Below, in pieces: positions 24,951 to 36,440 of a DNA stretch of 64,000 bases. How positions within the stretch are numbered: position 1 is the stretch's first letter; each line of letters starts with the position of its first letter. Location of the stretch: assembly GCA_003260075.1 (NCBI GenBank), contig QLIY01000152.1:108726-172725 (forward strand), written 5' to 3'. Both the position numbers and the translations under genes were made by a program. The notes beneath the pieces are model-generated. The model ran no database searches and was not told the DNA's origin. It worked only from the letters and a program-made list of their open reading frames with translations. Source of the DNA: Phallusia mammillata (Eukaryota > Chordata > Ascidiacea > Phlebobranchia > Ascidiidae).

Positions 24951-26116
24951 AAAAAAAAAACTACAAAAAATGTTCACCAGTCAAACCGTATTTTTTGCAT
25001 GTAAAGTTCTGTTCACATTTTTCCTTTATCCTAAGTAGACTATTATAGTGTTGCCTAAACCAATCTAAAAACAAAAATGTGTCCCCTGTATGGTTCAAGA
25101 AGACTCACAAAATTGGATGATAAATGTATTCACCCAGATCATTTCTTGACATAATGACATTACATGCAGCCCATTAGGGGAGGTGTCGTTATATGTTAAA
25201 TGTTTGATTAGCATGCACATTGTGGTTGTTGTTTAGTTTCTCTCTTTATGTAGGGCTTGTGTGTTACTTTTACAACTTACCGTACAAAATTTTAGTATAA
25301 AGTAACCCACCCCAAGCTTACTAATGGGGCGTTCTTCTTGCGAGGGGGTCAGCTTTTAAAAAATAGCCAATTGTGGTTCCAGCTGCACCTTAGCTTNCAC
25401 CCTTTTTGTTTCAACCCTTATTTCACACGTTTACCTATATGTCACCTGACCTATGATTATGCTTGGGCGCTGAAACAAATAAACAATTGATTGATTGATT
25501 GATTCTTCTTGCGATATGTATTTTATTAAAGAATTTTAAATTATCTTTAAATTCGTGTCCTAAAAGTTAAGAACAGCTGTAATCACGTCATTTAGAACTG
25601 TTTTAAAATTGCCAATGTTGTTTTACTCTCCTCATTTCTTTAGACCAAAATTACTATTCTTAAACGATATTCTTATCGAAATCCTCTCAAAAGAATAGAG
25701 TAGCCTATGGTTTCAAAAGTTGATCAAGAAATATATTCTAAAATTTCAAAGCAAGCAAAACTTTATTTATTTATTTATTTAAATATCACATGGGTTATAT
25801 ATTCAGGGTCTGTTTGTACAAGGTACAAAATTTAGACAATACGGTTACATCGGAAATTTATTTTCAGGTGCAAGTTTATTTATGTAAACGAAATAGTAAA
25901 TGATGTATTTTTGCACAGAAACCAATTTTAAATCTGACATTACAAATTCCAGATTTAATGAACATTGCAAACAAATTTGTATTTAACATTTAGTAATTCG
26001 TTAAAATACTTGGTCTAATTAAGAAACCGCACAGGGTCTATTTGCATTTGTGTGTTTTTTTTGTTTTGTTTTTTGACAGCCAGCTGACTTTATAACCAAG
26101 CTATTGATATAGCAAT
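24951..26116. other. Interval between genes C and D
   Basis: No gene is visible. It holds the (TTGA)-tailed SINE at 25344-25502, an undetermined base at 25397, a TTTA microsatellite near 25762-25780, and stretches resembling the intervals near 31.4 kb and 37.1 kb, as expected of segmental duplication. Confidence 0.5.
25344..25502 (+). mobile_element. SINE with GATT/TTGA tail
   Basis: About 159 bases are flanked by a perfect 12-base duplication TTCTTCTTGCGA (25332-25343, 25503-25514). The element ends in CAATTGATTGATTGATTGA-like repeats preceded by GGGCGCTGAAACAAATAAA. A simple-repeat tail plus a long target duplication indicate a LINE-mobilised SINE. Confidence 0.75.
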
Positions 26117-29100
26117 TTACACGGCCATTGTGGTGAGTGTAGTCAGAAAACCGAGCAAAAAAGAACAAAGAAACTCTTGATGTATTTTTGCCACTCCCGA
26201 AGTGGTGGACATGGTTTCTGTAAAAGCGAATTGAATTGAAAAGCAGGAGAATGGGTTAGGCAATAAGAATTAAACAGTTGACAAGTTAAACGAAGTAATG
26301 TACATTTTTAGTCTGCCATCACAAAGTTGGCTATTTCAGCCAATCTTGCAATAAAACGCACTCTTGAATTGTTAGACGCCACCGCGACGTATGTGTTAAC
26401 ATAAAACGTATACTCACCAGTACAACCCGGAAACTTGTAATTTATCAGGAAGCCCTCAGCGATGTCTATTCCCATTTCGATCGTAGGGAAGAGTGAAGAG
26501 TATTCTGTGAGCGACGTGGACCGAAGAAGCTGCAATGCCGCAGTTTTGTTACATCTTGTCTTCCATACATCTACAGCCATGACATGTAACTTGTTGATCG
26601 GTCTTTACCATGGAAACAATAAAGTGAATAATATGCGGGCGGCTATAAACATGACCAATGGAAGCCGCCATTTCAAAAAGTACGTACGGGTCCATAAATC
26701 ACGACAAATGCTCAGTCAAGCGCAAAGGATATGGTGGACTTACGTGCAAAGCGCAGCATGAGTTTGGGCGTTCAGTATGTTTGGTATCTCAACTACAGCA
26801 GTGTTGTACAGGTCTAGGATTGAGGAGTTGTTGCACACAGGGTTGATAAATGCCAATTGATTCGTGATGTTTAGAGTGCTCAGCAACCCTGTCACGTTTT
26901 GGAGATAGACAGAATCGCCTTGAAGACAGGTGGTTTTAAGGATCTCAATTTGCGTGTTTTCGTTGTTGGACACCGATGCCAATACTGTGTCGATGTTGGT
27001 GAAGTTAGCGAAGATCGTCTGTTCAGAATAAACAGCTCGAATTACGGTCAGAAAAAGCAGCGAATCGTATACCCACATCAAAACGTTGGCTTCTATCCAT
27101 AAGTGGGTTGGGAAGATTGCAAAGTGACTTTCATGCATACTTGTCTATGATCGTTTATCAGCTTCTTGTATCTTACCGTGTTTTTCGATTGACGCTCGGA
27201 AAAATAATCCAAAATCGCAGGACAGAAACCGTTACGACAAGCTAACAATTCTTTTACTGCGCATGACATTGCTAAGTTGATGTTGGTTCTGAAATAACAC
27301 ATAAAAGAAGCATGAAAAAAGAACATGGAATTGTTATAGGTATTTTCGATTATTTAAATCCGACAAGGATTACAGCGTTACACACATTTTTTAATAACAT
27401 TTAAAACACTGTAGGTTTCTGTGGCACTGATGTCTTGAGAGCTGGTTTTAACCCCATCTGTGGCATTTGTTGCAACTTATTACGAGTAATCTTAAATCAC
27501 AAAACAACCACCAGAGTAGTTTCAAACCTCTAGCACTGCCCTAAACGACACCCCGCGCAGTAAACTCAGAGAGTTTTCGAGAAATTAAAAAAATAGCGTT
27601 CTTTGATAACAAATGCACCAAACAATAAAAACATGAAAAATATAGCTTACAAACATCAGCTAAATGGTAGCGTACTTGCATTGTGTTGTGCCTCGATAAG
27701 GGTATCTAGATACAAGATTCTCAGAACACTTGATTAATTTATTGTAGACTTCTCTGAGTGTGCACTGAGGTAGAATCTGAATATCTGCAAATTTGTAACG
27801 CCTGCCCCCCCCCCTCGATAAGGGTATCTAGATACAAGATTCTCAGAACACTTGATTAATTTCTTGTAGACTTCTCTGAGTGTGCACTGAGGTAAAATCT
27901 GAATATCTGCAAATTTGAAACGCCTTATGTATCGCTTAACGAACTGTTATATTCAGAAAGAATAAACTAATTCGACGATTTTTTTTCGCCGAAATATTTT
28001 TGTTCGATATACGTAATTAGTTGATCTTAACATGTAATCTTATGTATATTTTAAATTTAAACTCCCGGGTCTTATATCTTGTCATGACATAACAAGCCCA
28101 AGATCTAATTGCCCCTTACCGTTTTGCAAAGTTTTGGTAGAACATCCGCTAGGGAGCAGTGGAGTGTTGCAGGCAAAAGTGTTGCACGTGTTGTACGAAC
28201 AGTTGTAGAATCCTGCTATGTTTGTTATCTCAAATGCTTTACAGTTTCCCTTTGGCCGGGTTGGTGTGAAACAACCAGCTAACTCCCTTGTCTCTAAATT
28301 GGGAAAGCATGAGTTTTGGTATTGAAAATAGGAATGTCCCACTCAACTTTTTCTTTACCGTCTATAGTTTTGTTTTAAAAGTTTTTACGTCATTAAACAA
28401 AATATCAACGAACCGTTACCGCTTACTGCTTAGGTGACAAACACACAAAAATACTTTTCCTTTGTTGATGAAAACTATTTATTGTGATGGTTTTTTAACA
28501 TGCATTTGTTTATATGTAATTTTCCTCATGTAGCTCGAATTATTTTACCACTTTAGACACGAAAAGCTAAAAAAGTCAAAAAAATATCATATAGACTTTG
28601 ATTTTGAACCAGTTTTGCTGGGTTGGTTTGGTAACATAACTTCAGTATAATCTTTATCGTAAAGCGGACATATGAGGTAAATAAGAAAGTAATGTAGGCC
28701 TAAACGAGACCAAAGTTTAGAATTGTTAATCTTACCGATACCAGCGGAACCGGCATCAATGTAAAACACAGCGCTTCGGCAGATTTGATCTACTCGACAA
28801 ATCTTTCCCTTGTAAGAATTCGACTGCACAACACCATTACGCGAAGTTCGTTCTCCGCTGTGACAAACAATTTGAGCTGTGAGAATAAAATTGTCACAAA
28901 AAATTGGTTATTTATAGATAAATACTTTTTTCGTATATTGTTTTCTAAACATAAATACTTTACACCGAGTTTGCGATGAAATCCTAAATAAACCAGAAAG
29001 TTGGCTATTGAAACTTTATAATGGTGCTCTTCGGATAACTAACTGTCGCATATGTAACTTTAAAATTTTTTAAAGCATTCTTTCTTAACCAAACGCGAGG

Positions 29101-29283
29101 AACAGACGCAGCGTATGACTGAAAAAAAAATAATAATAACGCATAAAAGGAGTCTCATATAATTCACACATTTAGCAGCTATACATCATGTAAATCCTTA
29201 GTTTGAATATTAAACTTACCTTTGGCAAGGCATGTGCCGCACAAAGCAGTAAAGAATAAAGCAGCAAACAGATAAAAATCCAT
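26117..29283 (-). CDS. Array gene D: LU-domain, two-module, anchored protein
   Basis: Complete member of 386 residues, function unknown. Exons: 29283-29220, 28876-28736, 28293-28120, 27784-27676, 27288-27177, 27018-26744, 26602-26418, 26217-26117, phases 1-1-1-2-0-2-1. Signal peptide 1-21 (MDFYLFAALFFTALCGTCLA). LU domain 22-126 starts AQIVCHSGERTS and closes NTCNTFACN. Module 1 (127-200) holds LPQCTLREVYNKLIKC and SCAVKELLACRNGFC. Module 2 (201-353) holds TCLQGDSVYLQNVT, PVCNNSSILDLYN, TRCNKTAALQLLR and FPGCTG. The last exon has TMSTTSGVAK and a hydrophobic end without basic residues. Several Asn-x-Ser/Thr sites are present. A hAT element interrupts the sequence one base before the ATG, and exon 4 is followed upstream by a truncated second copy (27814-27906) created by a poly-C join. 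Confidence 0.9.
27691..27925. repeat. Direct repeat joined by ten C, duplicating gene D exon 4
   Basis: The segment 27691-27804 recurs at about 27815-27925, separated by exactly ten C (27805-27814). The duplicated part is most of exon 4 of gene D. The upstream copy keeps the splice acceptor and coding bases but runs into the homopolymer before its donor, so it cannot act as an exon. Confidence 0.85.
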
Positions 29284-29292
29284 TGTCTAGTC

Positions 29293-29994
29293 CAGGGGTT
29301 CCCAACCTTTTTTGCTGCCCGTACCCCTTTGTCAGGTCAGAGCATTCTTCGTACCCCCCAAAAAACTTTGATGGAATTTTTCAGATATATTGCTAAACGA
29401 AATGGCTTTTATAGCTCCATTAGATGTTTAACCGGTATTCTAAACTTGTAAAAATATTTTACTAAACATTTTATCAAAGAATAAAACTAGGTTATCATAT
29501 TCAAGTTTTTTTTCTATTTTAGACCTCTAGAAAGAGCAGCAGTTTCCAATGTTTTACATAACATTTATTAGTCTTGATTCTAGTTACGCAAAACAAAATG
29601 GTACAGTTCATTTAATATGAAAACAATGCAGTGTCCGTTTTGCCTCGCCTCTCCCTACTTTCGTTAGTAAACCGTTTGTAGCAGATTTACAGCAAGGCTA
29701 CATTGAATGCCCCTTTATCTGTGGTTTTCCCCTAACTGTGTGCCTTGCTGTTTAATGCTGGCAGCAAGCAAAAACAACATTGTTATGTAACAATGAGACT
29801 TCTTGCTTAATAACAACAATTGCTTCTTTTTAAAGCAAAGACCGTAATGGCATAATATCATTTACAATTCCAAAACAAAACTATACTGTGAAATCTGTTT
29901 GAAAATCTGCTTTTGGACCCAAGCATCTTCGTACCCCTTGATGTTCAATCTCGTACCCCCAAGGGGTACGAGTACCCCCTGTTGGGAACCCCTG
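29293..29994. mobile_element. Short hAT-like element at the gene D start
   Basis: The 702-base element has ends CAGGGGTTCCCAACC / GGTTGGGAACCCCTG. It is flanked by the perfect 8-base duplication GTCTAGTC (29285-29292, 29995-30002). Only one base (29284) separates the duplication from the gene D ATG at 29283-29281. Genes F and G carry the uninterrupted site (for example CATTGTCTTGTCAGTAAT at 46953-46970). Confidence 0.95.
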
Positions 29995-30309
29995 GTCTAG
30001 TCAGTAATTATTTCCAAAAATTGTTTTAAAACAATCAACCTACTATACTATTTTCATCTCATAATTTAGGTAGGTAAACGACAAAACTGTTGCTTATCCA
30101 TTATACGCGAGTTTAAATCAACTATTTGATGATAAACTTCCGACAGAAACCTAACTCTCACTTACTTTGTTATTACAACGCCTACTTTTTTTTACGAGAA
30201 AACGATTTTATCTTCATTAAAAGCAAATACTTGTGATAAAAACCATTTTAACTGTAACTCATTGTCTTATTTCTAGAGACTGAAAAATTACACCAATGAC
30301 TGTACTTTG

Positions 30310-30680
30310 TTTCAGAGCAGTTTTTAAAGGTTTATTTTAGAGAAGGACATCTGGAACCTACCTAAACCACTACAATCACCAAATTTAAATAGCTCGTAAA
30401 AGAGGTAATGAATTCGTACACGGAAGTGCAAACTCTAATACTTTTATCATTAGTTGGTTGGGCATTGTGAGCACTAAATGTATGCATACTGACGCATAAA
30501 ATTAATTGAAACATTCAATTTACGCCATAAAATTAGGATTAATGTGGAAAACCTATCCCATCTAGTGTAACCGTTTACAATATATTCAACTTGTTATATA
30601 TATGTATAAACTTATAATGTATAAAGCAGCCCGCCGGCAAATGTACTGCAAAAGGGCAGTTTAGGTCTATAAGTTTAGTT
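30310..30680 (-). pseudogene. Relic of a gene C copy
   Basis: Bases 30310-30405 align with gene C exon 2 (shared ACTACAATCACCAAATTTAAA-like stretch, compare 23870-23890). Bases 30545-30680 align with gene C exon 1 (GTTTACAATATATTC; GCAGTTTAGGTCTATA). Neither part has an open frame of any length, and cysteine codons and splice sites are lost. Order and orientation match gene C. Confidence 0.6.
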
Positions 30681-31501
30681 CTCGCTGCAAAAGTGGATCG
30701 AATCAGAAATAAAATAAAATGACCACATTCTTTATCGTTCAGATAATGGAAATGCTGCACTGCAATCAATTACAGCGAAATTGTGTAACACAGACTATAT
30801 ATGTTATGACTTACTGCCCACATTTAAATAAAATAAACTATCCGGTCTGGGAATTTGCTTGCAACACAAGTGACATCACCCTGTTTGTCACTTGTACGTC
30901 TAACCGGCCATGATTATCAATTACAGAAGGTTGCTTTATAGCTGTTACCACCTTTGTGACTTTGAGTCTACTTTACTAAGCACCGTGGCTCTATCTTTTG
31001 ATCAAGTAAGCGACTGTTGTGCATGTCATGATGTAAGTAGTGGTCCTTATAACTTGAATGCAAAGACCATAGGTTCGTATACTTTACAGTTTGTATGCAA
31101 ATCAATCGAACTTCGGGCATCGTTTAACTGGTGTTACCCGCTTCTGTTCGGTTGTGTATCAAAACCAGCAATCTAAAATCCCCAACACACATGAAAAAAT
31201 GAAATACTTAAAAAACATTAGTTAAACTCTTGGCGTATTGCTTTTTTGTTTTAAGTTCTGGTTACATTTTGCCATATTTTTCTGGCAATTTGGAATCAAT
31301 ACACTAAAACGGGTATCTGGTTTGGTTAAATTTAACCAAATAATGGATAGGAAACAGTATTTGTAGATTGTTTGTTAATCCGACACATCGATCTTGTATA
31401 AAAACCAGTAAGAATAAGCTTATAGTTGTAATATGTTGAAACTTTAATTTAGTATGCTGATGGTGATTGTTGTTTAATTTCCGACACTATGCGTGGTTTG
31501 C

Positions 31502-31738
31502 ATGTTATCGCACAACCTGACGTACTTCCCAATCGGAAATTATCTACATATTAATACGCTCGACCATTGGTCTTTTACGCGCGATTATCTGCTGAACATT
31601 GACCAAACGAAATTTTGCTCTCAACTTTTGAACATGACGCGCTATTGGCAAGAGTGCAATAAAGAACCGATCATAGGGGATGACAAGGCTGTGTGCGTGC
31701 ATCGGGTTGAACCGGAAGTTTTAGCATGCATTACGTAA
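31502..31738 (+). CDS. Unassigned small ORF or terminal exon
   Basis: This plus-strand frame of 78 residues runs from an ATG at 31502 (open slightly further upstream) to a stop at 31738. It does not resemble the array genes. Its composition is protein-like: aromatic, with four cysteines (for example DQTKFCSQLLNMT and DDKAVCVHRVEPEVLACIT). An AATAAA at 31786-31791, about 50 bases after the stop, suggests a terminal exon. No upstream exon was found, and the corresponding intervals at 25.3 and 37.1 kb are not open. I do not recognise it. It could be a chance frame, an exon of a gene inside the array, or a retrocopy fragment. Confidence 0.3.
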   Translation: MLSHNLTYFPIGNYLHINTLDHWSFTRDYLLNIDQTKFCSQLLNMTRYWQECNKEPIIGDDKAVCVHRVEPEVLACIT

Positions 31739-32164
31739 ACTGTATGGTTAGATTTGCTTTTTGGATTACTGTATACCTTAGGTTTAATAAAACACTACAA
31801 TATATCATAGTTCAGCATGTTTTCACAAAAGTTTCAAAGCAATAAGCTTATTACTTCTTTGTAATTTTCTTTAAAATGTAAACAATAAAATAATATATGC
31901 AGAAGAAATGGTAATAATTGCCTAAATACACAGTAACAAATTCCGAATCGGTAAGTATTTATCAAACACTGTAGTCCAAATTACATTTAACATTTAGAAG
32001 TTTTACACAAGATTAATTAAAATCGTACAACACAGGGATTGAGCAAACGCCATTAAAGCAACAAATCATGTATATTTACGAAATATCATTCTCACTTGCA
32101 TTTGCGTTCTCCAAGAGTCACAAGTTCTAAGACAGTCAATCGAATTATAAAACAAATTACAAAT

Positions 32165-35100
32165 CTATTTATTAACATGACAAAGCAATTTACAGGCAGT
32201 CAGAGTGGTTAGAACTCCGACCAACAGGGACTGAAGAAAGTCTTGATGTATTTTTGCCACTCCTGAAGTGGTTGTCGTTTCTGCGAAGTCATGTACAGAA
32301 CACGAACAGAATAAAACTGGTTAGGCAAGAATTAAAAACATGCTAAGCCGAAGTATTGTAGCTTTTTATGTAAGTCATTTTAAATGTGGCTTCTTGCGTT
32401 AACTGGCAAAAAAGATTATGTACAAAACTTTTATGTCCATTAACATCGTTAGCCAGTGCCCCATCACAATGTTGTTAAAGTCTGCTCACACCAAGCTTTT
32501 ATTAAAATGTAGTTTCAGTACACAACAGGCGACAGCGCCTTGTGCGTGTTAACACTCGTACTCACCAGCACAACCTGGAAATACGTAATTCACCAAGAAA
32601 CCCTCAACAATGTTTATTCCCAGTTCGATCGTAGGAATAAGTGAAGAGTATTCTGTTGGCAACCTGGACCGAAGAAACTCCATTGCCGCAGTTTTATTAC
32701 ATCTGGTCCTCCATGCGTCCACAGCCATGTTCTGGAGCTTGTTGATTGGGCTTTGGTGTGGAAACAATAAAGTGAAGGGTACTGTCAGCTTTTTAAAGGT
32801 GTCAAATTTTGTGAACAAGAGTTTCTTAAACATTCAAGCACAGCAAATTCTAATTTCTTGACGTTATGTCAAAGGCTAAAAGTACGGATTTAAGTGGGTC
32901 GCACAGAGTTTTGGAGCCCAGTCCGGGTTTTTCGGGTCGGGTTGTAGAATGGCTTAATTCGGACCTGACTTTACACCCGACCTCCTTTGTGCCGCAATTT
33001 TACCAACTCTCGCCAGAAAAAATCGGCTTTTTGTCGCACTTGACCAAACAACCAATGTTTTGTAAAGCAAAGAAAACGGTGAACTTACGTGCAAAGTGCC
33101 GCATGAGTTTTGGCGTTCAGTATATTTGGTATCTCAGCGACAGTGGCGTTGTACAGGTCTAGGATCAATGTATTGTCGCACGTATTGCCAAATGTTAATT
33201 CATCCTCGATGACCACACTGCTCAGTAGGCTAACTGTGTCACGTTTTGTAGAAATACGGAATTGCTCTGAAGACAGATAACTTTAAGGATCTCTGACTTG
33301 GTCTTGTTGTCAATATTCCGAATCGAAGCTAACACTGCGTCGATATTGGCAAAGTTTGCAATCCTGGCGATGAACCTCTGTTCAAATAAACAAAATTTAA
33401 AATTTAAAACGGTCAACAAAACAAGACACATAACGTCTTCTGGCTGTTTGCTTTTAACCATAAACTCGGTTGTGATTGTTAACAATAATGCGCTTTTTGA
33501 AAACCAATCATTATGTCGCGATATAGGAGTTGGTTCGCGAAGAAAAATAGGAAATGTAATTTAATTCTTGTCACTAGGTATTTAAAACTTTTGTAGACTT
33601 CAGCTTACTGAAAATTCACTGTTACTTGTAAATTGATTTGCTCACGATGGATACAGCCAATTTTTAGAATCTCGGGACAAGCTGCTGTGTTACGTTTGGG
33701 GCATTTTAAATTAACTTCCCAACATTTAAAGCGTGTTTACAATTTGTTTCCTAATTGTCCAGACTCCAGACATTACCTGATAATCCGTTCGTAGCTCAAG
33801 CGGAACAGAATCCAAAATCGTGGGGCAGAAACCGGCAAAGCAAGTTGACACCATGTTTACTCCGCAAGACATTACCGAATTGATGTTGGTTCTGAAAAAT
33901 GACATAAAAGCAAAATCTTTCAGAAAATGTTGCAGATCCAATGCAAACAAAAGCAAATTTCGATCAAAACTGTGAGTTCTGTTGCATTCATAATTTGATG
34001 AAAAACGTTGCAAGCGATTATAATGACGAAAATCACCACCATGGAAATTTTAAACTTGTTGCTCTGCCTCAAAGATCATCCTGCAGTATACATTATGCAG
34101 TCAAAGTCATGTTTTCGGAAGAATTAAACAAACTAAAATCGTTCTAGTACAGCAATAAAAAATAAAAACGCAAAATGCAGTTTATAGCTCAGAAACAAAT
34201 TCGGTTTAAAAATTCGTACCTGCATTGAGTGGTGCCTAAATAAGGGTATCCGAATAAAAGATTCTCAGAACAATTGATTACTTTCTTGTAGGCTTCTCTG
34301 AGTGTGCACTGAGGTAGAATCTGGATATCTGAGAATATCAAACGTCTGATGTATCGTTTTATCAGCTTCTATATTTAGAAAGCACAAAACTTTATTCGAC
34401 ATCACTTTTTTTTCGCGGGGTTCGAACCCAGGACACTCCCGGGGACGAATCCCGAACAGGGTTTTTTATGTCTGTATATGGGTCAGAAGCGCCGGACCAT
34501 TCGGCCAAGATCACTTCTGTGGGGAAATGTTTTTGTTGCTTTTTGGTGTCACATACCGTTTTGCAGAGTTGCGTTAGAACATCCGCTAGGTAGCAGTGGA
34601 GCGTTGCAGACAAAAGTGTTGCATGAGTTCTGTGTACAGTTGTGATATGTTGCCACACCGTTCGTTGTCGCCAACGCTGTACAATCTGTCTCAGATCCCG
34701 TAGGTGTGAAACAACCAGCAAACTCCACGGTATCTAAATTTAGGAAAGGATGTGTTTTAACATCAGAAGGTACAGTGCTCTTTTGAACCTTTTCGTTACC
34801 AAATTGTTCTGTTGCAAAAATAAACTTTCGCAAAACCGAGTTCTATTGGAAACCAAACGTACACAAACGCACCGCTTTTTACCGCTTAGGTTGCATCACA
34901 TGCAAAGTTAGAGGTATTCTCAACACTAAAGTACACTATACTTATACGTTTAACGATACAAAAGATAGGTGAACATGCTAAACTTCATACTTACCTATGA
35001 CAGAGGACTGATGACTGGCATTAATGTAAAACACAGTGCTTTGGCAGGTTTGACCTACTCGACAGGTCGTACCTTTGTAGGAGTTTGTTTGCACAACACT

Positions 35101-35584
35101 ATTACGTGAAGTTCTTCTCCCACTCTGACAAACAACTTGAGCTGTAAAAAGCAAATTGTTAAAGCAAATATGTTTTTTACAGAGATAGATTATAATCAAT
35201 AAATAAAAAATGTTTATCATATTCTTGTCAGAAATATTTTAAATTGTGTTTGCGCATGTCAAAATATTAATTCGGTGTCTCGCTGTGAGCGGGCAGTAAC
35301 TTTGGTGATATGCCAAATTTGGAAAAAAAGGTTTGTATACATTAGATTTACACATCAAGCAACGTTGTATAGAGAAACACTCGCGGTATTGTGATGAAAT
35401 GCTATTTTATTTAATCTGAAGCGATAAACAATGTTATTTTATCTTTCAGCATATTTCTTACCTGTTTCCTAGAATTATTTAGGATATTTTTTTTCTATTT
35501 TGTTTAACTGATAAACTTACCCTCGGTGAGGCATGTTTCGCACAGAACAACAGTCAAAAGCAAAACTGCCACCAGATAATCCAT
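32165..35584 (-). pseudogene. Array gene E: damaged LU-domain, two-module gene
   Basis: Member of the D-G subfamily with eight recognisable exons: 35584-35521, 35141-34995, 34733-34557, 34328-34220, 33891-33777, 33377-33089, 32750-32566, 32280-32165. Exons 1-5 and 7 are intact and match the family (MDYLVAVLLLTVVLCETC; LPQCTLREAYKKVINC; TRCNKTAAMEFLR). Exon 6 has about five extra bases near 33230-33240 relative to D and F. The frame meets TGA directly after QNVTQLAY, while the remaining family sequence (DNTLILDLYNAT) continues in another frame. In the last exon seven bases around the usual stop are missing, so the frame would read about ten residues further. As drawn, translation ends near residue 220 without module 2 or anchor. 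An assembly error or a null allele are alternatives to a fixed pseudogene. Confidence 0.75.
34408..34509 (-). mobile_element. tRNA-like SINE, copy 2
   Basis: About 100 bases with the same A-box/B-box layout as copy 1, its A-tail (T run on the plus strand) at the left. The target duplication ATCACTT lies at 34401-34407 and 34510-34516. It lies in intron 3 of gene E. Confidence 0.8.
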
Positions 35585-35904
35585 TGTCCTCATAGTAATT
35601 ATTTCACAAAATGTTGTACAAAACAAAAGTTAATCTTAAATTCTCTTAATATGATAATCTGTTTAGTGGGTCGAAAACAAAAATAATTGCCAATTTGTAG
35701 CCAACCATCATATGTACGGAGTTAAATCTGCTTTTTGGTAATTAGTTTTCAGCAGAAACCTATTGCTTACTCACATTATTATTCCGGCGTCTTCCTTTTC
35801 TACAGTGTTGAAAACCAGTAGCTCGTTCAACCTCATCTTACTATCTTTTACTTTTCTACCATCGGCACTTTGTCACAGAAAATCTGCACTAATATCTTGT
35901 GCGC

Positions 35905-36440
35905 TTTGATTTAGAGCACTTTTAAATGAAATTCCTGCTCGGTTCATTATTGGAAAAGAAGATCTTTGACCAAAAGCCACCACAACCACAAATTCGATTA
36001 GCTCTGTACAATACGGTTAATAAAGTTGTATAAATGTTCACAAAAATCATGCAGATTTAAACCCCGGCTCTTTTTTCAGTTTGTACACCGTAGCCGTAAA
36101 CGATTGTTTGGAAGGTTGTTTTCCCGTTGAAATCGTGTGTATGACTTTGTCTGTGCCAAGTTACAAAATGTTTTGTAATAAGTGCCATGATTATACAAAT
36201 ATCAAGGAAGTTGTGACCCAATTATGAAAACACTACTGTAGCGAAATATAGTAGAAGCCTTGAAGTTAAACAGTTAATGTACCTTCTGAAATCTGGAAAT
36301 GTCAGGAAAACCTACCTCATCCAGTGCTTTCGTTTACAATATATTCTACACATATGCCCACAAATGGCAAGTTTAAAACTGTTCACAAATAAATGTACTG
36401 TAAACGCAGTTCAAGTCTTTTCTCCATAGGTTTAGAACTT
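35905..36440 (-). pseudogene. Second relic of a gene C copy
   Basis: Bases 35905-36012 match gene C exon 2 (GATTAGCTCTGTAC compared with 23880-23902). Bases 36300-36440 match exon 1 and align closely with the relic at 30545-30680 (GTTTACAATATATTC). No open frame survives. Confidence 0.6.

Larger units (their letters stand above)
30003..32164. other. Interval between genes D and E
   Basis: It holds the first relic of gene C (30310-30680), the conserved octamer block near 31095 and a possible small plus-strand exon at 31502-31738. The rest is AT-rich and without visible features. Confidence 0.5.
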
